8,231 nucleotides of DNA, from assembly GCA_051005135.1 (NCBI GenBank), contig JBPCJQ010000051.1, forward strand, positions 1-8,231, written 5' to 3'. Source of the DNA: DATAQC01 sp051005135. GTDB lineage: Bacteria; Actinomycetota; Acidimicrobiia; Acidimicrobiales; AC-14. This document shows, piece by piece, positions 1 to 6,697 of the stretch (position 1 is its first letter; each line of letters opens with the position of its first letter). The notes below the pieces were generated by a model that saw only the letters and a list, made by a program, of their open reading frames with translations, had not been told where the DNA came from and did not search any database. Made by a program: the position numbers and the translations under genes.

Positions 1-81
1 CCCCCGCGAGAACGACGATCCGGCCCCCCAAACTGGACTTGTCTTTTGCGTGGTGTCCTCGCCCCCCCCGGCCAACTCGCC

Positions 82-109
82 AAAGAACCAGTCGTCACCC
101 GCGATTGGT
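82..109 (-). terminator. Possible intrinsic terminator of the S9 peptidase gene
   Basis: Read on the minus strand, the bases directly after the peptidase stop can fold into an 8-bp stem (102-109 with 87-94, one A.C mismatch) around a 7-base loop. The stem is followed by the T-rich stretch TTCTTT. The T tract is short and interrupted, so this is a weak candidate. The rest of 1-108 holds C/G homopolymer runs. One minus-strand frame from GTG 98 stays open to the window edge, but it is too short to support as a gene. Confidence 0.3.
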
Positions 110-1953
110 CACTCAGCCCGGCCGCCCAGGTGGCGGGCGAGGAAGCGCTCGGCGGCGGCGTAGAACGACAGGCGGTTCTCGGGCTTGGCGAACCCATGGC
201 CCTCGTCGGGGTAGAGGAGGTACTCGTGGTCGATGCCCCGCTCGGTGAGAGCGGCCACGATCTGCTCGGCCTCGGCCTGCTTGACCCGGGGGTCGTTGGC
301 ACCTTGGGCGATGAGCAGGGGGATGCAAATCTGGTCGACCCTCGACAGGGGTGAGCGCGACCACAAGAAGTCCTCCTCGGTCTCAGGGTTGCCGACCCTG
401 GTGTGGAACTGGGCGATCACCGGCGCCCAGTAGGGGGGGATGGACTCGATGAGGGTCTTGAGCGACGACGGCCCCACGATGTCGACCGCGCAGCGGAAAA
501 CGTCGGGGGTGAAGGTGGCGCCCACCAGGGCGGCATAGCCACCGTACGAGCCGCCGTAGATGGCCACCCGGTCGCGGTCGGCCCAACCCTTGGCCACCAC
601 GTGCTCGACGGCGTCGACCAAGTCGTCGTGCATGCGGGCGCCCCACTCCTTGTCCCCGGCGTTGACGAAGGTCTTGCCGTAGCCGGTGGAGCCCCGGTAG
701 TTGACCTGCACGCACAGGTAGCCGCGGTTGGCGAGCCATTGGGCCTCGGGGTTGTAGCCCCAGGTGTCGCGGGCCCACGGCCCCCCGTGGACGTCGACCA
801 CGATGGGCAGCCCTCGGGGCGCCAGCACAGGAGGGAAGGTGGCGTAGCCGTGGATGGTGAGGCCGTCGCGGGCTGCGAACGAGAACGGCTCCATCTTGGC
901 CAGCTGGTAGCGCGACAGGGCCGGTTGGTGCTCGAACAGGAAGGTGGCCTGGGCCGCTCGGCGGTCCCACGCGTAGTAGCGAACCGGGCCGTCGTCGGTG
1001 GTGTAGGCCACCAACCAGGTTCGATCGTCGTCGTCGTGGCCGGCCAGCACGGGGTCGCCGGGGGACAGGCCGAGCAGTGCCTCCACGTCGTCGGCCACGG
1101 CTGGGTCGAGCACCCGGTACTCGGCCCGGTCCTTCAAGAACACCACCACCTGGGGCTCGCGCGTGTCGGGGTGAAGGCGCACCGAGGTGACGTCGTAGGT
1201 GGGGTCTTCGGCGATGACCTCCATGTCGCCGGTGGCGCAGTCGAGGCGAACCAGCCGCCCTGAGTTGGCTCCCACCGAGGCGATGCACCACAGTCCTTTG
1301 CCGTCGGCGGTGAACGCCAGCGGCTCGGTGCTGAGGGCGTCCTCCTGGCTCACCTCCAGCAAGGGCCGCCACTCGGCTTCGGTGGTGTCTCGCACCATCA
1401 CCACGAACCCACCGTCGGCGGTGGGGGCCATACCGGCACGCACGTTCCAGTTCGCGTCGGCCAACATGCCGACGAACCCGGGGTTGGCGGCCACCAGCTC
1501 CAGCTCCCCATTGCGCAGGTCGAGGCGGTACACGTCGTGCAGCTCGGGGTTGTCGCGGTTGAGGCCCACCAGCACGTGGTGGGGGAAGCGCTTGTCGAGC
1601 TCCTCGACGTGGGCCTGGACCTCGTCGAAGGGGGTGAGGTCGCCGATGTGGCCGGTGTCGAGGTCGACCCCGAAGAGGCGCCAGTTCTCGTCTCCGCCCG
1701 TGTCCTGCAGGTACAGGAGGTGGCGGCGGTCGTGGGCCCAGAAGAACGAGCGGATGCCCCGGTCGCGGTCACGGGTCACGGCGCGCGCCTCGTCGCCCCC
1801 GATGGTTCCCACCCACACGTTGAGCACGCCCTCGTCGGGGGCCAGCCACGCCAGGCGAGTGCCGTCGGGGGAGATGCGGGGGCTGGTGCGCTCGGGGTTG
1901 CCGAACAGCACCGAGCGGGGGACGACAGGGACGGCGGCAGGGGCGTCGGTCAT
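109..1953 (-). CDS. S9 family serine peptidase (prolyl oligopeptidase / acylaminoacyl-peptidase type)
   Basis: This 614-residue protein is a complete two-domain S9 peptidase. Residues about 15-360 are rich in short beta-strand, Asp/Trp-containing repeats (for example the SPDGTRLAWLAPDEG type), as in the seven-bladed propeller that gates the active site. Residues about 375-614 form the alpha/beta-hydrolase domain. The catalytic triad is visible: Ser469 in GGSYGGY, Asp554 in GANDPRV and His586 in DEGHGF. An oxyanion-region HGG motif occurs in DVHGGPWARD. There is no signal peptide, so the enzyme is probably cytoplasmic and cleaves short peptides or acylated N-termini. The substrate cannot be read from sequence. 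The length fits the S9C group. The ATG at 1953 is chosen because homology-like sequence starts soon after it; a purine-rich GGGAGAGGGGGAAGG tract lies rather far upstream. It is divergent from the methyltransferase gene. Confidence 0.95.
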   Translation of the reverse strand: MTDAPAAVPVVPRSVLFGNPERTSPRISPDGTRLAWLAPDEGVLNVWVGTIGGDEARAVTRDRDRGIRSFFWAHDRRHLLYLQDTGGDENWRLFGVDLDTGHIGDLTPFDEVQAHVEELDKRFPHHVLVGLNRDNPELHDVYRLDLRNGELELVAANPGFVGMLADANWNVRAGMAPTADGGFVVMVRDTTEAEWRPLLEVSQEDALSTEPLAFTADGKGLWCIASVGANSGRLVRLDCATGDMEVIAEDPTYDVTSVRLHPDTREPQVVVFLKDRAEYRVLDPAVADDVEALLGLSPGDPVLAGHDDDDRTWLVAYTTDDGPVRYYAWDRRAAQATFLFEHQPALSRYQLAKMEPFSFAARDGLTIHGYATFPPVLAPRGLPIVVDVHGGPWARDTWGYNPEAQWLANRGYLCVQVNYRGSTGYGKTFVNAGDKEWGARMHDDLVDAVEHVVAKGWADRDRVAIYGGSYGGYAALVGATFTPDVFRCAVDIVGPSSLKTLIESIPPYWAPVIAQFHTRVGNPETEEDFLWSRSPLSRVDQICIPLLIAQGANDPRVKQAEAEQIVAALTERGIDHEYLLYPDEGHGFAKPENRLSFYAAAERFLARHLGGRAE

Positions 1954-1989
1954 GGTGCCCAGCCTGGCAGACGCCTTCCCCCTCTCCCT

Positions 1990-1995
1990 TACACT
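1990..1995 (+). promoter_or_regulatory. Candidate -10 box (TACACT) of a leaderless methyltransferase transcript
   Basis: TACACT fits the actinobacterial TANNNT -10 pattern. Its last T lies 7 bases before ATG 2003, which would put the transcription start at or next to the start codon and explain the absence of a Shine-Dalgarno sequence. No convincing -35 box is seen. The divergent peptidase start is only 49 bases away. Confidence 0.45.
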
Positions 1996-2002
1996 GCCCG
2001 TG

Positions 2003-2626
2003 ATGGGAGAAGCGCGGGGGAACCGGTGGCTGGTAGAGGCGGGTGGCCGGGCCGCGACCTATGACGGCCGCTGGGCGCAGATGGCGGCCGCGGGCGAGAA
2101 CGTGCACGGCGAGGCCGACTTCGTCAGTTCGTTACGGCCCAGGTCGGTGCTCGACGCCGGATGCGGCACAGGGCGGGTGGCGGCCGAACTGGCCCGCCGG
2201 GGCGTCGAGGTGGTGGGCATCGACCTCGACCCCGCCATGCTGGCCAAGGCCCGCGAGCGTGCACCGGAGGTGCCATGGCTCGAGGCCGATCTGGCCGACC
2301 TCGACCTGGGTCGCACCTTCGACGTGGTGGTGGCGGCAGGCAACGTGATGATCTACCTCGAGCCGGGCACCGAGGGCCGGGTGGTGGCCGCGCTGGCTCG
2401 CCACCTGGCTCCGAGCGGTGGAGCGCTGGTGGCCGGCTTCCAGCTCGACGCCGGCCGTCTCGACCTCGCCACCTACGACGCCCTGGCGACCCACGCCGGC
2501 CTGGTCCTGTCGCAGCGCTGGGCCACCTGGGGCGGCCAGCCCTACGCCGGTGGCCCCTACGCGGTGTCGGTCCACCTGGCTCCGATCCCTGGGTGCCCGC
2601 CCGAAGGGTGGGCTGCTACTTCTTGA
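2003..2626 (+). CDS. Class I SAM-dependent methyltransferase
   Basis: The 207-residue protein has the Rossmann methyltransferase core. Motif I is VLDAGCGTG at residues 49-57, the acidic residue ending strand 2 is Asp74 in VVGIDLD, the adenine-contact region contains EADLADLD (about 94-101), and the strand-4 region is FDVVVAAGNVMIYL. The core runs almost to the C-terminus, so any substrate-recognition insert is small. The methyl acceptor is unknown. ATG 2003 is preferred, with GTG 2000 directly before it as an alternative; the spacing from TACACT favours the ATG as a leaderless start. The open frame extends far upstream to 1199, but that part lies antisense to the peptidase gene and is not protein-like. 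The 3' end overlaps the end of the binding-protein gene on the other strand by 11 bases. Confidence 0.9.
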   Translation: MGEARGNRWLVEAGGRAATYDGRWAQMAAAGENVHGEADFVSSLRPRSVLDAGCGTGRVAAELARRGVEVVGIDLDPAMLAKARERAPEVPWLEADLADLDLGRTFDVVVAAGNVMIYLEPGTEGRVVAALARHLAPSGGALVAGFQLDAGRLDLATYDALATHAGLVLSQRWATWGGQPYAGGPYAVSVHLAPIPGCPPEGWAATS

Positions 2627-3530
2627 ACCCGTGCTGGTCGAGCCAGTCCTTGGCCAGCACGTCGGGGTCCTCCTTGTCGACGTCGGCCCGCTTGTTGAGC
2701 GCAGCAAGATCGGTGGTGGTGAGGGCAGCGGACACCTTGTTCAGCACCTTGCGGGCCTCGTCGGTGGCCGCCTTGGTGCGGATCACGGGCACCACGTTGT
2801 CGGCGTTCTGCAGGTGCTTGTCGTCTTCGAGGACGACGTAGCCCTTGGCCGGGATCGAGCCGTCGCTGGAGAAGATGAGGGCGACGTCGACCTCGCCCTT
2901 GTCGAGCGCGGCCTTCGACAGCGGACCGCCGGCGTCGAGGGGCTTGAACTCCTTGAAGTTGGCCCCGTAGGTCTTCACCAGGCCGGCCTGGCAGAACGGG
3001 CGGGTCGGGCATTCGGGAGGGCCGCCCAGCACCAGTTGGCCGGCCACCGGCGCCAGGTCGGACAGCTTCTTGAGGTTGTACCTGGCCGCGGTTGCCTTGG
3101 TGACGGCGAAGGCGTTGGCATCGATGGCCGGCGACGGGTCGAGGGCGGTGATGCCCTTGGGCTCGAGGCGCGCCCGCAGCTTGGTCGTCGTGGCCTGGGC
3201 GTCGGGGGACGCCTCCCCGGCGCCGTTGTTGTAGAACTCGAGGTCGGTGGCCGCATAGCCGGGGTACATGTCGATGTCGCCCCGCTCAAGGGCCGGCGCC
3301 ACCAGCTCCCGGTTTCCCAGGTTGGGCCGAACGTTCGCGGTGAAGCCGTCGGCCCTCAGGGCGCCCGCGTACATGTCGGCGAGGATGGTGTTCTCGGTGA
3401 GGTTCGTGCCACCGATCGTCACCGAACCCTTGCTGGCGCTGGCTTTCTTGACCGAGCTGCCGCAACCGGCGGCCACCAGGGCCAGGCTTACGGCGGCGGC
3501 GGCGACGAGGTTCGTGCGGTGGGATCTCAT
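2616..3530 (-). CDS. Glycine betaine/osmoprotectant-type ABC transporter substrate-binding lipoprotein (ProX/OpuAC family)
   Basis: The 304-residue protein starts with a basic n-region (MRSHR) and a hydrophobic segment ending in a lipobox with Cys23, so it is exported and lipid-anchored. The mature part shows the quaternary-amine-binding layout: TNLTEN at 42-47, the DIDMYPGYAATDLEFY region at 85-100, and a C-terminal ALNKRADVDKEDPD...WLDQHGF stretch. Cys174 and Cys180 (PPECPTRPFC) could form a disulfide. Where many relatives read YPEYTGT, this one reads YPGYAAT (89-95). Choline, betaine, carnitine or ergothioneine are all possible ligands for this family, and the sequence does not decide. ATG 3530 has a good Shine-Dalgarno sequence 7 bases upstream. 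It is the last gene of the minus-strand permease operon, 36 bases after permease 2. Confidence 0.93.
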   Translation of the reverse strand: MRSHRTNLVAAAAVSLALVAAGCGSSVKKASASKGSVTIGGTNLTENTILADMYAGALRADGFTANVRPNLGNRELVAPALERGDIDMYPGYAATDLEFYNNGAGEASPDAQATTTKLRARLEPKGITALDPSPAIDANAFAVTKATAARYNLKKLSDLAPVAGQLVLGGPPECPTRPFCQAGLVKTYGANFKEFKPLDAGGPLSKAALDKGEVDVALIFSSDGSIPAKGYVVLEDDKHLQNADNVVPVIRTKAATDEARKVLNKVSAALTTTDLAALNKRADVDKEDPDVLAKDWLDQHGFKK

Positions 3531-3537
3531 GGAATGG

Positions 3538-3545
3538 TTCCTTCC
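3538..3545 (-). promoter_or_regulatory. Ribosome binding site of the substrate-binding protein gene
   Basis: GGAAGGAA on the minus strand lies 7 bases before ATG 3530. It is one of the clearest Shine-Dalgarno sequences in the window, in line with a binding protein needed in excess over its permease. Confidence 0.6.
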
Positions 3546-3548
3546 GTT

Positions 3549-3564
3549 GACGGCACGTGCCGTC
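3549..3564. repeat. Perfect 16-base palindrome between permease 2 and the binding-protein gene
   Basis: GACGGCACGTGCCGTC equals its own reverse complement and fills nearly half of the 36-base gap between the two genes. In RNA it can form a 6-bp GC-rich stem with a 4-base loop, 3 bases ahead of the Shine-Dalgarno sequence. It could be an mRNA-processing or stabilising hairpin, or a dimeric repressor site. No T run follows it, so it is not a standard intrinsic terminator. Confidence 0.6.
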
Positions 3565-3566
3565 GT

Positions 3567-4286
3567 CTAGGCCGCTTCCACGGTGGGAGCAGTGCCGACG
3601 AAGGGCTCATTCTTGTCGGTCGCGCCGTGGCGGAGCCCGGACGGCACCAGCAGGTACTGCAGGCCGGCCAGCGCCAGCTCGGTGAGGACCGAAAGTCCTG
3701 CCACAAGTGCCGCCCCGGCGAAGACAGCCACGAAGTCGCGCTGGGCCAGCCCGTCGACGATGTAGCGGCCCAGACCGCCCCAGGCGACGAGGGCGGCGAT
3801 GGTGGCGGTGGCCACAACCTGGACCGCGGCGGTGCGTACACCGGCCATGATCAGGGGAACGGCCATGGGTAGCTCTACCCGCCCGAGCACCTGCAGGCTG
3901 GTCATGCCCATGCCTCGTGCCGCCTCCCTAACCTCGGAGTCGACCTGGCGCACGCCGACATAGGAGTTGGTCACCATGGGCGGCACGGCCAGGGCCACGA
4001 GGGCGTAGAAGGCGGGCGCGGCACCGATGCCAACCACCTGGGTGGCCAGCACCAGGATGGCGAAGGAGGGGATGGCCCGTCCCACGTTGGCCAGGTTGAC
4101 AGCCAGGCCTCCTCCCCGGTTGGTGTGGCCTAGGAAGACCCCGACTGGCAAGGCGGCCAGGGCGGCGACGAGGGTGGCGGCTACCGACATCACCACATGC
4201 TCGGAGAGACGGTGCGGGATGCCGTTGGTTCCCTGCCAGTGGCCGGAGGTGGTGAACCAATCGAGCACCCGGCCGAGAAAGCTCAT
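3567..4286 (-). CDS. Osmoprotectant-type ABC transporter permease 2
   Basis: The 239-residue inner-membrane protein has several hydrophobic segments (about 31-53, 72-87, 90-106, 140-165, 180-205) and the binding-protein-dependent permease EAA loop EVREAARGMGM...VELPMAVPLIMAG beginning at residue 118, which contacts the ATPase. It pairs with permease 1 to form the membrane channel. ATG 4286 overlaps the permease 1 stop as ATGA, indicating translational coupling. The same frame stays open upstream to about 4925, but that stretch is out-of-frame permease 1 sequence and not part of this protein. The hydrophilic C-terminal tail (about residues 215-239, containing TDKNEP) is unremarkable. Confidence 0.93.
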   Translation of the reverse strand: MSFLGRVLDWFTTSGHWQGTNGIPHRLSEHVVMSVAATLVAALAALPVGVFLGHTNRGGGLAVNLANVGRAIPSFAILVLATQVVGIGAAPAFYALVALAVPPMVTNSYVGVRQVDSEVREAARGMGMTSLQVLGRVELPMAVPLIMAGVRTAAVQVVATATIAALVAWGGLGRYIVDGLAQRDFVAVFAGAALVAGLSVLTELALAGLQYLLVPSGLRHGATDKNEPFVGTAPTVEAA

Positions 4287-4948
4287 GGGGCGGTCCTCCG
4301 CGCCCAGGGGGTGACCAGGCGCTCGAGGCCGACGAGTCCGAGGTCGGCCACCGCGGCCAGGGCGACCGACAGCACCGATCCCACCACCAGGGGGGTTCGG
4401 AAGTCGCGCGTCAGCCCCTCGAGGATGAGCTGGCCCAGGCCACCCTGGCCGATGAGGGCGGTCACCGTCACCAGGCCGATGGTGGTGACGGTGGCGATGC
4501 GCACCCCGGCGATGATCGACGGCGCCGCCAGTGGGAGCTCGATGCGCAGGAGCTGGCGGCGGCGGGTGAACCCCATGCCCCGGGCCGCGTCGAGCACCTC
4601 GTCGGGCACGGCGTCGAGCCCGGCGACGATGTTGCGTATGAGGATCAGCAGGGTGTAGCCGACCAGCCCGATCTCCGACGTGGTGGCGCTCAGCCCCGTC
4701 CACGGCACGAGGAGGGCGAACAGGGCGAGCGACGGGACGGTATAGAGGATGCCCGTCACCGACAGTACCGTCGTCTGCAGCCGCTTCCATCGTCGTGCCG
4801 CGAGGGCGAGCGGGAACGAGATCACCAGCCCCAGCGCCACGGCGATGACAGTGAGCTCCACGTGCTGGCGGGCGGCGGCGCTGATACTGGCGGTGTGGCG
4901 TCCGACCCAGTTCCAGCGCACCCACGGATCACCGCCGGTGGCGAGCAC
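4283..4948 (-). CDS. Osmoprotectant-type ABC transporter permease 1
   Basis: The 221-residue protein is the first gene of the minus-strand transporter operon. It has hydrophobic segments at about 30-51, 60-82, 93-110, 140-165 and 180-205, and an EAA loop EVLDAARGMGFT...IELPLAAPSIIAG from residue 117. The N-terminus WVRWNWVGRHTA followed by a helix-rich segment is normal for the OpuCB/OpuCD type. GTG 4948 fits a leaderless start, 6 bases after the TAGTCT hexamer. An in-frame GTG nine codons later (4921) is the alternative. Its 5' end is only 25 bases from the divergent ATPase start. It forms a heterodimer with permease 2 and takes solute from the lipoprotein. Confidence 0.92.
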   Translation of the reverse strand: MLATGGDPWVRWNWVGRHTASISAAARQHVELTVIAVALGLVISFPLALAARRWKRLQTTVLSVTGILYTVPSLALFALLVPWTGLSATTSEIGLVGYTLLILIRNIVAGLDAVPDEVLDAARGMGFTRRRQLLRIELPLAAPSIIAGVRIATVTTIGLVTVTALIGQGGLGQLILEGLTRDFRTPLVVGSVLSVALAAVADLGLVGLERLVTPWARRTAP

Positions 4949-4954
4949 TCAGGC

Positions 4955-4960
4955 AGACTA
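4955..4960 (-). promoter_or_regulatory. Candidate -10 box (TAGTCT) for the permease/binding-protein operon
   Basis: On the minus strand TAGTCT fits TANNNT and ends 6 bases before GTG 4948, the geometry of a leaderless actinobacterial promoter. The whole divergent gap is 25 bases, so any -35 contacts would fall inside the ATPase coding region. On the plus strand the overlapping GACTAT/TATCGA bases are a poor match, so the ATPase promoter is not clear. Confidence 0.45.
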
Positions 4961-4973
4961 TCGAGACGCTCCC

Positions 4974-6089
4974 ATGATCCGGCTCGAGTCCCTCACCAAG
5001 CGCTACGCCGATGACCGCGTTGCCGTCGACAACCTCGACCTCGACATCGACGAGGGCCAGGTCTGCGTGCTGGTCGGCCCGTCGGGCTGCGGGAAGACGA
5101 CGACGCTCAAGATGGTCAACCGTCTGGTCGAGCCCACCAGCGGCAGGATCTTCATCGACGGCGACGACGTGACCACCGTCGATCCCGTGGGGCTGCGGCG
5201 TCGCATCGGCTACGTGATCCAGCAGGTGGGCCTGTTCCCCCACCAGACAGTGGCTGACAACGTGGCCACCGTTCCCCGCCTGGTGGGCTGGGACCGCCGA
5301 CGGTGCCGCCGGCGCGCCGACGAGCTGCTCGACCTGGTTGGCCTGGATCCCGCCGCCTACCGCGACCGCTACCCCCACCAGCTCTCAGGAGGCCAGCGCC
5401 AGCGGGTGGGCGTGGCGCGCGCCCTAGGGGTCGACCCACCCGTGCTGCTCATGGACGAGCCCTTCGGCGCCATCGACCCCATCAACCGCGACCGCCTCCA
5501 GCAGGAGTTCCTGCGTCTCCAGTCGGAGGTCAAAAAGACGGTGGTCTTCGTGACCCACGACGTCGACGAGGCGGTGCGGCTGGGAGACCGCATCGCCATC
5601 CTGGGCCAGGGCGGCGTGCTCGAGCAGTACGCCCCGCCGTCGGAGGTGCTGGGTCGGCCTGCGTCGCCCTTCGTGGCCGACTTCGTGGGTGCCGACCGGG
5701 GTCTCAAGCGCCTGGCGGTCACGGCCATCGACGTGGCCGATCTCGCCAGCCTGCCGGTGCTCGCCCCCGGCCAGCCGTTGAGCGAGGCCCGGCGGCGCAT
5801 GGACGACGCCGGCGCGCTGTGGGCGGTGGTGGTCGACGGCAACGGCCGCCTGACGGGTGCCCTGGCCCGTTCGCACGCTGAGGGCGAAGGCAGCCTCAAC
5901 GGCCAGCAGCGGCCGGTGGCGACCACGATCGCCGCCGGCGACAGCCTGAAGGACGCCTTCGCCCAGCTCCTGTTGCACGACACCGGCTGGGTGGCCGTGA
6001 TCGACGGCGGCCGCTACTGCGGGGTGGTCACCCCTGACAGCCTCTACGCCGCCATCCGCCACTCAGCAGACGAATCAACTCGTGGATGA
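4974..6089 (+). CDS. Osmoprotectant-type ABC transporter ATP-binding protein with C-terminal CBS-like domains (ProV/OpuCA type)
   Basis: The 371-residue protein energises the importer. All nucleotide-binding motifs are intact: Walker A GPSGCGKT at 35-42, Q-loop QQVGLFPH at 83-90, signature LSGGQ at 137-141, Walker B VLLMDEP at 157-163, D-loop GAID at 165-168 and switch His195. Residues about 245-365 look like two CBS motifs (APGQPLSEARRRM...WAVVVDGNGRLTG and AAGDSLKDAFAQ...GWVAVIDGGRYCGVV). In OpuA-type systems such domains sense ionic strength or nucleotides. ATG 4974 begins the family's usual MIRLESLTKRY start; no strong Shine-Dalgarno sequence is seen. The open frame extends back to 4749, but that part is antisense to permease 1. 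Being divergent from the permease genes is unusual, since this gene normally heads the operon. Confidence 0.95.
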   Translation: MIRLESLTKRYADDRVAVDNLDLDIDEGQVCVLVGPSGCGKTTTLKMVNRLVEPTSGRIFIDGDDVTTVDPVGLRRRIGYVIQQVGLFPHQTVADNVATVPRLVGWDRRRCRRRADELLDLVGLDPAAYRDRYPHQLSGGQRQRVGVARALGVDPPVLLMDEPFGAIDPINRDRLQQEFLRLQSEVKKTVVFVTHDVDEAVRLGDRIAILGQGGVLEQYAPPSEVLGRPASPFVADFVGADRGLKRLAVTAIDVADLASLPVLAPGQPLSEARRRMDDAGALWAVVVDGNGRLTGALARSHAEGEGSLNGQQRPVATTIAAGDSLKDAFAQLLLHDTGWVAVIDGGRYCGVVTPDSLYAAIRHSADESTRG

Positions 6090-6117
6090 AAGACGAGCTC
6101 GCTGGCATGATGGACGG

Positions 6118-6675
6118 GTGGCCGTCGAGCCGACTCGCATTCTGTTCACCGTGGACGACTACGAGGCACTCGGCCAGATGGGGTTCTTCGGCCACCGCCG
6201 GCTGGAGCTCATCGAGGGCGAGATCATCGAGATGACGCCGATCGGCCCGGATCACGGCGGCTGCGTGATGATCCTGAACTCACTGTTCACCTCTCGCGTC
6301 GGCGATCGGGCGGTGGTGAACGTGCAGAACCCGGTGCGCCTGGGCGACCTCTCGGAGCCCCAGCCCGACCTCACGCTGCTGGCCCCCCCGCTCGAGCGCT
6401 ACCGCCACCGGCACCCCCGAGCGACCGACATCCTGCTGCTCATCGAGGTCTCCGACACCACCCTGCGGTTCGACCGGCAGGTGAAGCTACCCGTGTACGC
6501 CAAGCACGGTGTGATGGAAGTTTGGATCGTCGACCTGAAGGGCCAGGCGGTGGAGATCCACCGCCAGCCGTCACCCGATGGCTATGCCATCGTGGAACGG
6601 CGAGGACGGGGCCAGACGATTAGTTCCGAAGCCCTACCCGACCTGGTGATCGCCGTCGACGACATCATCGGGTAG
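6118..6675 (+). CDS. Uma2 family protein (PD-(D/E)XK nuclease-like, DUF820)
   Basis: The 185-residue protein has the Uma2 layout: an N-terminal FTVDDYEAL and RLELIEGEIIEM (10-39), then a restriction-endonuclease-like core with Asp84 in EPQPDLTLL, Glu110 in LLIEVSDTTLRFD, Lys123 in RQVKLPVYAKHGV and the closing strand EVWIVD (134-139). These residues match the metal-binding PD...E...K positions, so the fold looks active. Members are common in multicopy in cyanobacteria and actinobacteria; their biological role is largely unknown. GTG 6118 gives the usual N-terminus (MAVEP...LFTVDDY) and lies 6 bases after CATGAT, a weak -10-like hexamer. An upstream in-frame GTG at 6082 would overlap the ATPase end by 8 bases and give 197 residues. 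Co-transcription with the ATPase is likely from the 28-base gap. Confidence 0.85.
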   Translation: MAVEPTRILFTVDDYEALGQMGFFGHRRLELIEGEIIEMTPIGPDHGGCVMILNSLFTSRVGDRAVVNVQNPVRLGDLSEPQPDLTLLAPPLERYRHRHPRATDILLLIEVSDTTLRFDRQVKLPVYAKHGVMEVWIVDLKGQAVEIHRQPSPDGYAIVERRGRGQTISSEALPDLVIAVDDIIG

Positions 6676-6697
6676 CCGGGCAGCGTGTCGGGAGCGC

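Noticed and set aside
1..98. Minus-strand frame from GTG 98 to the window edge
   Set aside because: Only about 32 codons, no ribosome binding site, no recognised sequence, and it crosses G/C homopolymer runs.
403..1263. Plus-strand open frame of 286 codons within the S9 peptidase region
   Set aside because: The minus strand here holds the intact catalytic Ser469 and propeller sequence. The plus frame has no recognisable motifs.
1199..2002. Long upstream extension of the methyltransferase frame
   Set aside because: It is antisense to the peptidase and Ser/Arg-rich. The methyltransferase-like sequence begins at about 2003, right after a TACACT box.
2418..3872. Plus-strand open frame of 484 codons antisense to the binding-protein gene
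   Set aside because: It is a GC-rich shadow of the minus-strand gene. The composition is dominated by Gly, Arg, Val and Ala with no domain pattern, while the opposite strand encodes a clear lipoprotein family.
3567..4925. One 452-codon minus-strand frame that could look like a fused double permease
   Set aside because: Its first part is Arg/Pro-rich out-of-frame translation of permease 1. The true permease 1 lies in another frame and overlaps permease 2 as ATGA.
6676..6697. Terminator between the convergent Uma2 gene and the protease remnant
   Set aside because: The 22-base gap has no stable stem and no T tract.
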